DNA of 25,992 nucleotides from positions 1 to 25,992 of the forward strand of contig CALVPO010000004.1 of assembly GCA_944351345.1 (NCBI GenBank), in the 5' to 3' direction. A model generated the notes under the pieces. That model was not told where the DNA came from and made no database searches. It saw only the letters and a program-made list of their open reading frames with translations. Position numbers and translations under genes: made by a program. Source of the stretch: an uncultured Bacilli bacterium. GTDB lineage: Bacteria; Bacillota_I; Bacilli_A; RF39; UBA660. Positions 1 to 8,193 of the stretch are shown here, piece after piece. Within the stretch, counting starts at the first letter, position 1. The number at the start of each line of letters is the position of its first letter.

Positions 1-482
1 TTAGTGAATCTGATATAGTTTTGGCAGCTGCTAGTGATGCTATTATTATAGGTTTTAATATTAGACCTGACAATAAGACTATGGAATATGCTAAAGATAG
101 AAATGTAGAGATAAGACTCTATGATATTATATATAAATTAGTAGAGGAAGTAGAACAAGCTATGAGAGGTAGATTAGAACCTAAGTTTGAAGAGAAAATA
201 ATGGGGCAAGCTGAGGTTAGAAAATTATTTAAATTTTCTAAAGTAGGTACTATTGCTGGTTCTATGGTTACTAGTGGTATGATTAAAAGAGACGCTAAGG
301 CTAGAGTGATAAGAGATGGTGTTGTTGTATATGATGGTGCTATTAATACTGTAGCAAGAGGTAAAGATTTAGTTAAAGAAGTTAAAAACGGTTTAGAATG
401 TGGTATTACAATAGAGAATTTTAATGATATTAAAGAAGGAGACATAATCGAAGCTTATGAGATAGTCGAAGTAGAGAGATAA
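1..482 (+). CDS. infB: Translation initiation factor IF-2, C-terminal part (partial)
   Basis: C-terminal end of IF-2, the GTPase that places initiator tRNA on the 30S subunit. The reading frame is open from base 3 and has no start inside the window, so the gene begins upstream. The visible residues include the ESDIVLAAASDAIIIGFNIR stretch typical of IF-2 domain 3, followed by the C-terminal beta-barrel that binds fMet-tRNA (KVGTIAGSMVTSGMIKRDAK, then IENFNDIKEGDIIEAYEIVE). The protein ends normally in a TAA at 480-482 and a terminator follows at once. The usual downstream partners rbfA and truB are absent here, so infB closes its operon. Identification is from the conserved family pattern and is secure. 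Confidence 0.97.
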   Translation, partial: SESDIVLAAASDAIIIGFNIRPDNKTMEYAKDRNVEIRLYDIIYKLVEEVEQAMRGRLEPKFEEKIMGQAEVRKLFKFSKVGTIAGSMVTSGMIKRDAKARVIRDGVVVYDGAINTVARGKDLVKEVKNGLECGITIENFNDIKEGDIIEAYEIVEVER

Positions 483-513
483 AAATAGAGAAAAAGACAA
501 ATCTCTATTTTTT
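482..513 (+). terminator. Rho-independent terminator after infB
   Basis: A 10-bp perfect stem (AAAATAGAGA at 482-491, TCTCTATTTT at 502-511) with a 10-nt loop and a T-rich tail. The stem starts at the last base of the infB stop codon. Confidence 0.8.
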
Positions 514-604
514 ATTTTATCAAGTTTTAGTGTTGTATAAAATAACTTATTTCTAGTAATTTATATACTAATATAAGATTAATGAAACTTTTTAGAAAAA
601 AATG

Positions 605-633
605 TTGTAAATTTAAATTTCATGTGCTATACT
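605..633 (+). promoter_or_regulatory. SigA-type promoter of the SpaA surface protein
   Basis: TTGTAA at 605-610 and TATACT at 628-633 with a 17-bp spacer. The -10 lies 27 bases before the ATG at 661, leaving room for the AGGTAGGG ribosome binding site. The 15 bases starting at this -10 recur at a promoter inside element 2 (22639-22653). Confidence 0.75.
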
Positions 634-660
634 TATTATAGAATAAAGGTAGGGATATAG

Positions 661-3471
661 ATGAATATAATTAAGAAATTTAGTGTTTTTATAGTGATAT
701 TGTTATTTTGTATTTCTTTTCCTTTTGAAATTAAAGAAGTTAATGCTGCTAGTGTTAGTACAGGTGGCAGACATATTTCTTGGTCTTCAGCAGGATTAAG
801 CAGCTGTGGTGCAAAATGGAATTATACTGTTTATAAGACTATGGGAAACGGAAATAAAGCTTATTGTATTGAAGAAAGGCAGACATCACCTCAAAACGGG
901 GTCACAAAATGTAATGACAGTAATTGTCCATATGGCGTTGGTCAAGGTAGCAAGGATAAAACATTTGCTGGTGTTGCTATTGATATAATAGAAGAAGAAA
1001 TTAGTGGCAGTGATAAGCAATATGTATATACAGTTGCAACTTTGAACTCTTATATGGCAAGAAAAGATAAAGTACTAAAAGCAGACAGGCGACCTCAAGA
1101 TTTTTTGTGTAAAGATCAAGCAAAAGTTTTTAATAAACTATATAATAAAATTGAGGAAACTGCTAATAATATTATTAATATGAAGAACTCTGATATTAAA
1201 ATTAGTTTTAGTGTTGCTAATAGTAATTTGATGAATAAAATATCAGGCACTAACTACTATATGTCCAATAGAGTTACAGTCAGTAAAACTGATAAAGTTA
1301 ATGGTTACTCAACTGATTTGCTTGTTGGCTCTACAGATGGTCGAGTTCAATTCTGTTCTTCTACTAATGGCGTAACAGGATGTTCTAATACAACAACAGC
1401 TACTAGTTTTTATGTAAAATGTAACGGTTGTAATGCTAATGAAAATATTTCTATAACTGCAAATTCTAAAACTTCTGCTAAGTATCGCTCTGTTGTATTT
1501 TATCGTGCTGGTACTGGAGAACAAGACGTTGCTGAAAGAGAAAAGAAAAAAGTAATTAAATCAATAGAAAATAATGCTTCTTATACTTTTAGAACTGCTC
1601 CAGAACCACCTGCACCTCCTGAAACTCCGGCACCTACTACATATAATATAAATTTCTATAAAATTAATGATCGTGGTGAATCTATAAGTGGTGCTAAGTT
1701 TGATGTTGAATTTAATGGCTCTAAAGTAAATAATGTTAGTAATAGTGGTGGTTTTTATAGCTTTAGTACAGGTACTGTTAATCCTAATGGAAAAAATATA
1801 AAAATAACTGAAACATCTTCACCAAGTGGCTATAGATTGCCTGATGATAGAGTTATATTAAATAATACTATAAATTCTAAGGGGGGGTGTTTTAAAAGTA
1901 GTGGTTCTTCAGGTACTAACGATGTAGAAGTTACTGGAGATGATGTTAATTATTGTAATAATGTAGAGAAAAAGTGTAAATTAGCTGATACAAATGAATA
2001 TGTAACAGGAGAAGTTGGAGAAGGAAGTGTTTGCTCAAATATTAGTGCTGAAGTTTGTTATAATCCTGAAGAAGGAAAAATAGATGAAAGTAAGTGTTCT
2101 GAGCTTCCAAGTGGTGGAACTGGTACAGCTCCTCCTACCACAGATGCTGGTACAACTCCTACTGATGCTTCTACTTTAACTGATACAACAGGTACTACTA
2201 CTGATACTACTACTGATACTACTACTGATACTACCGGTAGTACAGAACCTATACCAGAAGATAATGGCTATAAAAAAATGTGTAGAGTACTAGATACAGC
2301 TACTAATAAATATAAATATGTTGATCAAGTAGATGGTAAATGTGAAAATTCTCATGTTCCTGCAGGCAAAGAAGTTTGTATGGTAGGTAATAATGAAGTT
2401 AATCTTAAATATTGTGATACCGAGGAACGTGCAAATTATTATAAATTTGAATCTTCTAATAATACTTTTAGTTTTACTTTTTCTAATTCATTTAATAACG
2501 TTTCTATTAGTAAGAAAGCAATTACAGGCGATGAAGAAGTTGAGGGAGCTGTATTAAAAATATGTACAGATAGTTCCTATAAAGAGGATAAAGAAAAATG
2601 CGAACCTGCTAAAAATATAGATAATGTTGATTTGAATTGGATATCTGGTAGTACTGCTGTTACTGTTACAGGACTTCCAGCAGGAACTTATCATTTGGTA
2701 GAGGTTATTCCTCCATTCGGTTATCAATTGGCTACTTCTGTTGAATTTACCGTTGATGCTAATGGAGATTATAAAACTGATGGTAAAACTACTGATAGTA
2801 TTGTTTTGAAAGATACTTTAACATCTTTGTCAGTTAGTAAAATTGATGCATCTTCTAAAAAAGAATTACCAGGTGCAAAATTATCTATTTGCTACTCAAC
2901 TGCTCCTAGTGATTATCCTATTGAATCAGTTGACGACTCTAAGTATTCTTATGAAAATGAGGAGGGAGTTGAAGAAGATAATTCAGATCAAGATGTTGAT
3001 AGTTCTGTCGATGATACTGATGATACCGATGATGCAGATAATAACGATATTGAGATGGTTGTTAGCGAAGAGGGGGAATGCATTCCTGTTATTTTACAAG
3101 ATGGTACTAGAGCATCTTGGACTAGTGAAAATACACCTAAACAAATTATAGGACTTCCAGCTGGCACTTATTATTTAGTTGAAACTACTGCACCTGCTGG
3201 ATATGCTACTGCTGAATCTATATTATTTACATTAAAAAGAGATGGTACTGTAGTTGATGAAGATGGTAATAAAATTGATAGTAATAAGCTAGTTATGGTG
3301 GATAGGACTATTGAAGAGGTTAAAACTGGTAGAGCTATTATGATAATTGCAACTGTTCTAGGAGTAGCAGCCATTGGAGTAGGCACGTATTATTATACTA
3401 GAACAACTGGTAACTTAGTTTTTGCTGGTAATATCTCTGATAAAATTAGAAAAAGAAAAATCCATAAATAA
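661..3471 (+). CDS. Cys-rich cell-surface protein with three SpaA/Cna-B-like domains
   Basis: A 936-aa secreted, membrane-anchored surface protein. Residues 1-29 form a signal peptide (IVILLFCISFPF core). The N-terminal region (about 30-315) has many cysteines and an AYCIEER motif that recalls the Cys of thioester adhesin domains, but the usual TQ partner appears as TL (VATLNSY), so a thioester is doubtful. A Pro-rich linker leads to SpaA-like domains at about 328-435, 613-720 and 721-884, each with a strand-one Lys (FYKIND, SISKKA, SVSKID) and an E-box (ITETSSPSGY, LVEVIPPFGY, LVETTAPAGY), as in domains that form Lys-Asn/Asp isopeptide bonds. Between domains 1 and 2 lie two four-Cys modules (439-479, 541-585) separated by a Thr/Asp-rich linker. 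A TM helix (about 892-912) and a basic tail follow. There is no clear LPXTG; VKTG at 887-890 is the nearest match. Likely role is adhesion or a stalk; the ligand is unknown. Confidence 0.8.
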   Translation: MNIIKKFSVFIVILLFCISFPFEIKEVNAASVSTGGRHISWSSAGLSSCGAKWNYTVYKTMGNGNKAYCIEERQTSPQNGVTKCNDSNCPYGVGQGSKDKTFAGVAIDIIEEEISGSDKQYVYTVATLNSYMARKDKVLKADRRPQDFLCKDQAKVFNKLYNKIEETANNIINMKNSDIKISFSVANSNLMNKISGTNYYMSNRVTVSKTDKVNGYSTDLLVGSTDGRVQFCSSTNGVTGCSNTTTATSFYVKCNGCNANENISITANSKTSAKYRSVVFYRAGTGEQDVAEREKKKVIKSIENNASYTFRTAPEPPAPPETPAPTTYNINFYKINDRGESISGAKFDVEFNGSKVNNVSNSGGFYSFSTGTVNPNGKNIKITETSSPSGYRLPDDRVILNNTINSKGGCFKSSGSSGTNDVEVTGDDVNYCNNVEKKCKLADTNEYVTGEVGEGSVCSNISAEVCYNPEEGKIDESKCSELPSGGTGTAPPTTDAGTTPTDASTLTDTTGTTTDTTTDTTTDTTGSTEPIPEDNGYKKMCRVLDTATNKYKYVDQVDGKCENSHVPAGKEVCMVGNNEVNLKYCDTEERANYYKFESSNNTFSFTFSNSFNNVSISKKAITGDEEVEGAVLKICTDSSYKEDKEKCEPAKNIDNVDLNWISGSTAVTVTGLPAGTYHLVEVIPPFGYQLATSVEFTVDANGDYKTDGKTTDSIVLKDTLTSLSVSKIDASSKKELPGAKLSICYSTAPSDYPIESVDDSKYSYENEEGVEEDNSDQDVDSSVDDTDDTDDADNNDIEMVVSEEGECIPVILQDGTRASWTSENTPKQIIGLPAGTYYLVETTAPAGYATAESILFTLKRDGTVVDEDGNKIDSNKLVMVDRTIEEVKTGRAIMIIATVLGVAAIGVGTYYYTRTTGNLVFAGNISDKIRKRKIHK
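2189..2238 (+). repeat. Short tandem ACTGATACTACT repeats in the Thr/Asp linker
   Basis: Near-perfect 12-nt units encode repeated TDTT in the linker between the two Cys modules of the surface protein. The unit is a multiple of three, so copy changes would alter linker length without breaking the frame. Confidence 0.65.
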
Positions 3472-3474
3472 TAT

Positions 3475-3524
3475 AAAAAGAACTATTAAATCATTGAGCT
3501 ATTGACTTTTTGATAGTTCTTTTT
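3475..3524 (+). terminator. Terminator after the surface protein gene
   Basis: A 12-bp perfect stem (AAAAAGAACTAT at 3475-3486, ATAGTTCTTTTT at 3513-3524) with a 26-nt loop, continuing into a T run. Confidence 0.75.
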
Positions 3525-3527
3525 TTC

Positions 3528-3556
3528 TTTACTAAAATTATTATTTATAGTATAAT
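3528..3556 (+). promoter_or_regulatory. Probable promoter of rplI-dnaB
   Basis: A perfect TATAAT at 3551-3556, with a weak -35 (TTTACT at 3528-3533) 17 bp upstream. It lies 24 bases before the rplI ATG. Confidence 0.6.
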
Positions 3557-3579
3557 TATTCATGTAAAGGGTGATGTTG

Positions 3580-4020
3580 ATGAAAGTTATTTTTATTAAA
3601 GATTTAAAAAAGCAAGGAAAAGTTAATGATATAAAAGAAGTTAGTGATGGTTATGCTATTAATTACTTGATTAAAAATGGTTATGCTGTCAAGTATACTA
3701 AAACTAGTTCTGATATATTAAAAAAGGATATAGAAAATAAAAAAATCAAAGAACAAAATGATGTAGATACGGCTAATGAGATAAAAAATAAATTAAAAAA
3801 TGTTACTTTAGAATTTAAAGTTAGATGTAATAATGGTAAAGTATTTGGTTCAATTAGCAGTAAACAAATTCATGATGAATTGGTTAAATTAGGTTTTAAT
3901 ATAGACAAAAAATGCATTAAAATTAAAGATTCTATTAGTTCACTTGGTATGCATATAGTTACTTTAAATTTACATAAAAAAGTTGTTGGCGAATTAAAGG
4001 TACATTTGATTGAAAAGTAG
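3580..4020 (+). CDS. rplI: 50S ribosomal protein L9
   Basis: L9 of the large ribosomal subunit, 146 aa, which binds 23S rRNA near the base of the L1 stalk. The N-terminal domain reads MKVIFIKDLKKQGKVNDIKE, then VSDGYAINYLIKNGYAV, which is the family signature. A charged central helix (about 45-75) leads to the C-terminal domain (FGSISSKQIHDELVK). An upstream in-frame GTG at 3571 would add three residues, but AAAGGGTGAT at 3566-3575 serves as the ribosome binding site, so ATG 3580 is the real start. It is followed 9 bases later by dnaB. The rplI-dnaB pairing, with walJ and rlmH nearby, matches the origin-proximal order known from Bacillus. Confidence 0.96.
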   Translation: MKVIFIKDLKKQGKVNDIKEVSDGYAINYLIKNGYAVKYTKTSSDILKKDIENKKIKEQNDVDTANEIKNKLKNVTLEFKVRCNNGKVFGSISSKQIHDELVKLGFNIDKKCIKIKDSISSLGMHIVTLNLHKKVVGELKVHLIEK

Positions 4021-4029
4021 GTGTTATAG

Positions 4030-5376
4030 ATGAATAATAGCGGATTACCACATAATATTGAAGCAGAGAAAGCACTTCTTGGCTCAGTTTTTTATTCTTA
4101 TGGTGCTTTACAGAAAGTTTGTGAAGAAGTAAAAAAAGAATTTTTTTACTTAGATAGTCATAGCAAGATATTTGAGGTAATTCTTGAACTTTATTCTAAC
4201 AATAAACCTGTAGATGCTACCACAGTTACTGCTGAGGCTATTGACAAGGGATATTTATCTCAGATTGGTGGCGTCGAATATTTAACTAGTGTAATTGAGA
4301 GTGTTGCAACAGGTGCGAATGTTTCATTTTATATAGAAACTATTATTAACAAGTTTACTTTAAGACGCATGATTGAAGTAGCAACTAATATAATTACTAA
4401 TGCAAATAATCCTGATCTTGATGTAAATGAGGTTGTAGATGCTGCTGAGAAAAATATTTTGAATGTCTCTAGTACTAGAAGAACTAGTGAATTTAGGAGT
4501 GTTCGTGAAGTTTTAGAGAAAGCTCAAAGTGATTTGGAGTCTCTTGTTAAAAATAAAGGTAATGTTACAGGACTTACAACAGGACTTATTGATTTGGATA
4601 ATTTAACTAATGGTCTTAGTCCTACGCAGCTTGTAATAGTAGCAGCACGTCCAGCTGTTGGTAAGACGGCTTTTGCTCTAAATATAGCTTGTGCAGCTGC
4701 TAAAAGCACTAAAAAGAATATTGCTATATTTTCATTAGAAATGCCAGCTGAACAATTAATTATGAGAATGATTAGTTCATTAGGCCAAGTAGATAATAAA
4801 AAATTGCAAACTGGTAGATTGGAGAATGAAGATTGGAGAAGAATAAATGAAGCTATAAGTCAATTAGCGGATACCAATATTTATTTTCATGACGCAGGTG
4901 GGGTAACTTCTAGTGAGATAAAAGCTAAATGTCGTAGACTATCTACTATGGGTGAAGGTTTAGGGTTAGTTATCATAGATTATTTGCAATTAATTGATTC
5001 ATCTTCTAAATATTCTGGTAGTAGACAACAAGAAGTTTCTGAAATATCTAGAAATTTGAAAACTATGGCGTTAGAATTAGAAGTTCCTGTAATTGCCTTA
5101 TCACAATTATCCAGAAGTGTTGAAAAACGTGAAGATAAAAAACCTGTCCTTTCTGATTTAAGAGAATCTGGTTCAATTGAGCAAGATGCCGATATAGTTG
5201 GAGCACTTCATGCACCTGATGTCGAAGCTCCTGCTGATGATAATTTGCCTGTTCCCATTCAGCTTATTATTTTAAAACATCGTAATGGACCTATTGCTAC
5301 TATAGATATGTTGTTTAAAAAGAAAACTTCAACATTTTTATCAATAAAAAAAGAAGGTGGTTCTAGTGGTAAATAA
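4030..5376 (+). CDS. dnaB: Replicative DNA helicase DnaB (DnaC in Bacillus)
   Basis: The ring helicase that unwinds DNA at the replication fork, 448 aa, normal length. The N-terminal domain starts with LPHNIEAEKALLGSVFY; the RecA-like C-terminal domain has Walker A ARPAVGKTAF (K212), the HDAGGVTSSEIKAKCRRL segment, Walker B IIDYLQLI, and LSDLRESGSIEQDADI, followed by the KHRNGP motif with the usual arginine. The P-loop carries AV where many family members have SM, a minor change. No intein is present. Spacing to rplI is 9 bases, and the stop overlaps the start region of the M23 gene, so the genes are probably co-transcribed. Confidence 0.96.
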   Translation: MNNSGLPHNIEAEKALLGSVFYSYGALQKVCEEVKKEFFYLDSHSKIFEVILELYSNNKPVDATTVTAEAIDKGYLSQIGGVEYLTSVIESVATGANVSFYIETIINKFTLRRMIEVATNIITNANNPDLDVNEVVDAAEKNILNVSSTRRTSEFRSVREVLEKAQSDLESLVKNKGNVTGLTTGLIDLDNLTNGLSPTQLVIVAARPAVGKTAFALNIACAAAKSTKKNIAIFSLEMPAEQLIMRMISSLGQVDNKKLQTGRLENEDWRRINEAISQLADTNIYFHDAGGVTSSEIKAKCRRLSTMGEGLGLVIIDYLQLIDSSSKYSGSRQQEVSEISRNLKTMALELEVPVIALSQLSRSVEKREDKKPVLSDLRESGSIEQDADIVGALHAPDVEAPADDNLPVPIQLIILKHRNGPIATIDMLFKKKTSTFLSIKKEGGSSGK

Positions 5377-6895
5377 TCAATTTAAAATATCTTATTTTCT
5401 ATCAATAATACTAGTGGGAATTTTACTCTTTTGTTTAGGATTTACACATTTACAAGAAGATAACCCTATTAGCGTCTATAATGTTTATTTAGATGGTGAT
5501 GTAATTGGTACAATAAAAGATAAGAATTCATTTGAAAAATTTATAAATAATAAAGAAAAGGCTATAATGAGAAAATTTGGAGTTGATAAAGTTTATATGC
5601 CTAATGGTGTTGTCATAAAAAAGGTCGTTACTTATGATAAAAATATTGATAGTAATAAAGAAGTTTATGATAAAATAATAGATTTAAAACAATTTACTAT
5701 TAAAGGAGTTGTTGTTACTATAAACAAAAAAGATGAAGACAAGAAAAACAAACCTAAAAAGATATATGTCCTAAATAAGAAAATTTTTGATGATGCACTT
5801 AGTGAGCTAATTAAGTCATTTGTTGATGATGAAGAATATGAAGCATATATGAGTAGTAGTCAAAAGGAGATTGTTGATACGGGTAGTGTTATTAAAAATA
5901 TTGATATAGATGAAAAAATAACTTATAGGAATAGTTATATTTCTATCGATAAGAATATTTTTATTAATTCTTCTAAATTGGCTCAATATTTATTGTATGG
6001 TACCAATAAAAAACAAAATACTTATATAGTTAGGGAAGGAGATACTATTGAGACTGTTGCAAATGCCAATAAATTGAATGTTCAAGAATTTTTACTTGCT
6101 AATTCTGGTTTTAATAGTGAAAATACTCTTTTATATGAAGGACAAGAAGTCAATGTTGGACTTATTAATCCAGTTGTTAATATCGTTGTTGAGGTCAATG
6201 AAGTTAAGGATGAAGAAAGAGATTTTGCAGTCAATATAAAGTATGATTCCACTAAACTTCAAGGAACTGAATATGTTTCTCAAGAAGGAGAAAATGGACT
6301 TTATCGTGTAAGCCGTGAATACCAATATATTAACGGTCAATTATCAGATACTATCACTCTTAATTCTACTGAATTAAAACCTACTGTTGATAAGATAATT
6401 GTCAAGGGAGATAAAGAAATACCAAATGTTGCTGATTTATCTTATTGGGCTTGGCCAACTGATAGACCATATACTATCACTACTTATTTTGGGTATCGTT
6501 GGGGATCTATGCATGGTGCCATTGACATATATGGTCCTGGTAATGGTTCAGCTATTTACGCAGCTAATAATGGCACTGTTGAAGTAGCTAAGGGAGGATG
6601 CGTTGCTGGTAATTCTTCCTGTAATGGTAGACGTGGTAATTATATTATAATTAATCACAACATTAACAATTATCATACCGTTTATATGCATTTATCTAGT
6701 ATTTCTGTCAAAGTAGGTCAGACAGTGGCAAGAGGTCAAAAAATTGGAACTATGGGCAATACTGGTGAGGTTTATCCAACGCCTTCTAGAAGTAGTCCTT
6801 ATAGTGGAACACATTTACATTTTGCTACAACAAGAGGTGATCCTTCTGCTGGCGGACTTAGTGGTAATCCTTTTAATCCCTTAACATTATATTAA
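5366..6895 (+). CDS. Membrane-anchored M23 metallopeptidase with LysM and G5 domains
   Basis: A cell-wall peptidase, predicted to cut peptidoglycan cross-links outside the membrane. GTG at 5366 is the favoured start because AAGAAGGTGG at 5351-5360 lies 5 bases ahead; an earlier GTG (5357) falls inside that site. The start overlaps the dnaB end by 11 bases. The 509-aa protein has one N-terminal TM helix (about 8-28), a lysine-rich extracellular region, a LysM domain (about 217-265, TYIVREGDTIETVA), a G5-like region (about 270-350) and a C-terminal M23 domain. Zinc ligands are visible as H383 and D387 (HGAID) and H485 (HLHF, with H483 also there). A second M23 gene in element 2 (20723) has a closely related catalytic domain but no LysM or G5 part. 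Confidence 0.9.
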   Translation: MVNNQFKISYFLSIILVGILLFCLGFTHLQEDNPISVYNVYLDGDVIGTIKDKNSFEKFINNKEKAIMRKFGVDKVYMPNGVVIKKVVTYDKNIDSNKEVYDKIIDLKQFTIKGVVVTINKKDEDKKNKPKKIYVLNKKIFDDALSELIKSFVDDEEYEAYMSSSQKEIVDTGSVIKNIDIDEKITYRNSYISIDKNIFINSSKLAQYLLYGTNKKQNTYIVREGDTIETVANANKLNVQEFLLANSGFNSENTLLYEGQEVNVGLINPVVNIVVEVNEVKDEERDFAVNIKYDSTKLQGTEYVSQEGENGLYRVSREYQYINGQLSDTITLNSTELKPTVDKIIVKGDKEIPNVADLSYWAWPTDRPYTITTYFGYRWGSMHGAIDIYGPGNGSAIYAANNGTVEVAKGGCVAGNSSCNGRRGNYIIINHNINNYHTVYMHLSSISVKVGQTVARGQKIGTMGNTGEVYPTPSRSSPYSGTHLHFATTRGDPSAGGLSGNPFNPLTLY

Positions 6896-7653
6896 TGAAA
6901 GTAAGAGTTTTATCATCTGGTAGTAAAGGGAATACTACCTATGTTGAATATAAAAATACTAAAATACTAATAGATATAGGAAATAGTTGTAAATATGTTA
7001 TAAATAAGTTAGGAGAAATGGGGATTAAAAGTAATGAAATAGATGCTATATTTATAACACATACTCATGTTGATCATATAAAGGGACTTAAAGTTTTTAT
7101 GAAAAAAAATAATCCTGTTCTTTATATTACTAAAGGAATGCGTGATGAGTTAGATTATATTACTAATTATAAAATAATTGATGGTAATAGCTTTTCATTT
7201 AAGAATTTAAGTGTTGATGTAATTAGAACTTCTCATGATGCGCCTGATTCAGTTGGGTATATTATTAATGGAGGAGATAGTTCTGTTGTATATATTACTG
7301 ATACGGGATATATAAATAATAGATATTTTGATCTTTTATATAATAAAAATTTGTATATAATGGAATCTAATCATGATATAGAAATGCTAAATAATTGTTC
7401 TTATCCTTTTAAAGTTAGGCAGAGAATACTTGGGGATAAGGGCCATTTGTCTAATTATGATTCTTCTAGATATTTGTCTTTGTTTATAGGTGATAATACT
7501 AAATATATTGTTTTGGCGCATTTATCTGAGGAGAATAATACTTGTGAGTTAGCTTATGATACTCTTAAAGAGAGATTAGATGATAGTAATAAGAATGTTG
7601 ATAAAATAATTATTGCAAAACAGGATGAAGAAACGGAGTTAATTGAGGTATGA
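6895..7653 (+). CDS. walJ: WalJ/YycJ-type metallo-beta-lactamase-fold hydrolase
   Basis: An MBL-fold phosphodiesterase-like enzyme of 252 aa, related to YycJ/WalJ, which in Bacillus sits in the walRK operon and has been linked to coordinating wall synthesis with cell division. It opens with MKVRVLSSGSKGNTTYVEY, carries the metal motif HTHVDH (residues 56-61), and has later metal-site segments RTSHDAPDSVGY, YITDTGY, MESNHD and KGHLSN. The start A is the last base of the M23 stop, and the TGA stop overlaps the rlmH ATG as ATGA, so translation is probably coupled. The walRK, yycH and yycI genes that usually precede it are missing; dnaB and the M23 gene stand in their place. Confidence 0.92.
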   Translation: MKVRVLSSGSKGNTTYVEYKNTKILIDIGNSCKYVINKLGEMGIKSNEIDAIFITHTHVDHIKGLKVFMKKNNPVLYITKGMRDELDYITNYKIIDGNSFSFKNLSVDVIRTSHDAPDSVGYIINGGDSSVVYITDTGYINNRYFDLLYNKNLYIMESNHDIEMLNNCSYPFKVRQRILGDKGHLSNYDSSRYLSLFIGDNTKYIVLAHLSEENNTCELAYDTLKERLDDSNKNVDKIIIAKQDEETELIEV

Positions 7654-8084
7654 TAAAGATAATTTGTGTTGGTAAGGTAAAAGAAAAATTTTATAGGGAT
7701 GCTATAGATGAATATATGATGAGAATATCTAAATATCATAAAGTAAGAATAGAGGAAGTTATTGATAGTAATTTAGTTAAAGAAAAAGAATTGATATTAA
7801 AACATATTAATAAAAAGGATTATATAATAACTTTGGAGATATATGGTAATCAACTTAGTTCTTTAGAATTATCTAATTTTCTTGATAAGACTATGATTGT
7901 TAATTCTAATATTACTTTTATAATTGGAGGTTCTTATGGGCTACATGATGATATAAAAAAAATAGCTAATTATAAATTATCTTTTTCAAAATTAACTTTT
8001 CCTCATCAATTATTTAGGGTGATTTTATTAGAACAAATATACAGAAGTTTTAAAATATTAAATAATGAATCATATCATAAATAA
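7650..8084 (+). CDS. rlmH: 23S rRNA pseudouridine-1915 N3-methyltransferase RlmH
   Basis: The SPOUT-class enzyme that methylates pseudouridine 1915 in helix 69 of 23S rRNA after 70S assembly. The protein has 144 aa, a little shorter than the usual 155-160. It opens with MIKIICVGKVKEKFYRDAI, has the SAM-binding knot IGGSYGLHDD, the KLSFSKLTFPHQLFRVILL segment, and ends in EQIYRSFKILNNESYHK, close to the family's conserved C-terminus. The ATG overlaps the walJ stop by 4 bases. It ends the rplI operon. Confidence 0.96.
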   Translation: MIKIICVGKVKEKFYRDAIDEYMMRISKYHKVRIEEVIDSNLVKEKELILKHINKKDYIITLEIYGNQLSSLELSNFLDKTMIVNSNITFIIGGSYGLHDDIKKIANYKLSFSKLTFPHQLFRVILLEQIYRSFKILNNESYHK

Positions 8085-8107
8085 ACCTAATGTTAGGTTT
8101 ATTTCAA
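8079..8107 (+). terminator. Terminator at the end of rlmH
   Basis: An 11-bp perfect stem (AAATAAACCTA at 8079-8089, TAGGTTTATTT at 8094-8104) with a 4-nt loop; the stop codon lies in the left arm. The U tract is short, so termination may be partial. Confidence 0.65.
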
Positions 8108-8112
8108 AATAT

Positions 8113-8126
8113 CAAACAATTGTTCG
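8113..8126 (+). promoter_or_regulatory. LexA/SOS-type box upstream of recA
   Basis: CAAACAATTGTTCG differs from the Gram-positive LexA pattern CGAAC-N4-GTTCG at one base. It ends 7 bases before the recA -35, a position that would allow LexA control. No lexA gene is in the window. Confidence 0.7.
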
Positions 8127-8133
8127 AAAAATA

Positions 8134-8162
8134 TTGACAAAGCTTTTCAGCTATACTATAAT
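8134..8162 (+). promoter_or_regulatory. recA promoter, full consensus
   Basis: TTGACA at 8134-8139 and TATAAT at 8157-8162 with a 17-bp spacer: a perfect SigA consensus, 31 bases before the recA ATG. Confidence 0.9.
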
Positions 8163-8193
8163 TGATTTGTACGGTGAGTAAAGGAGACGAAAA

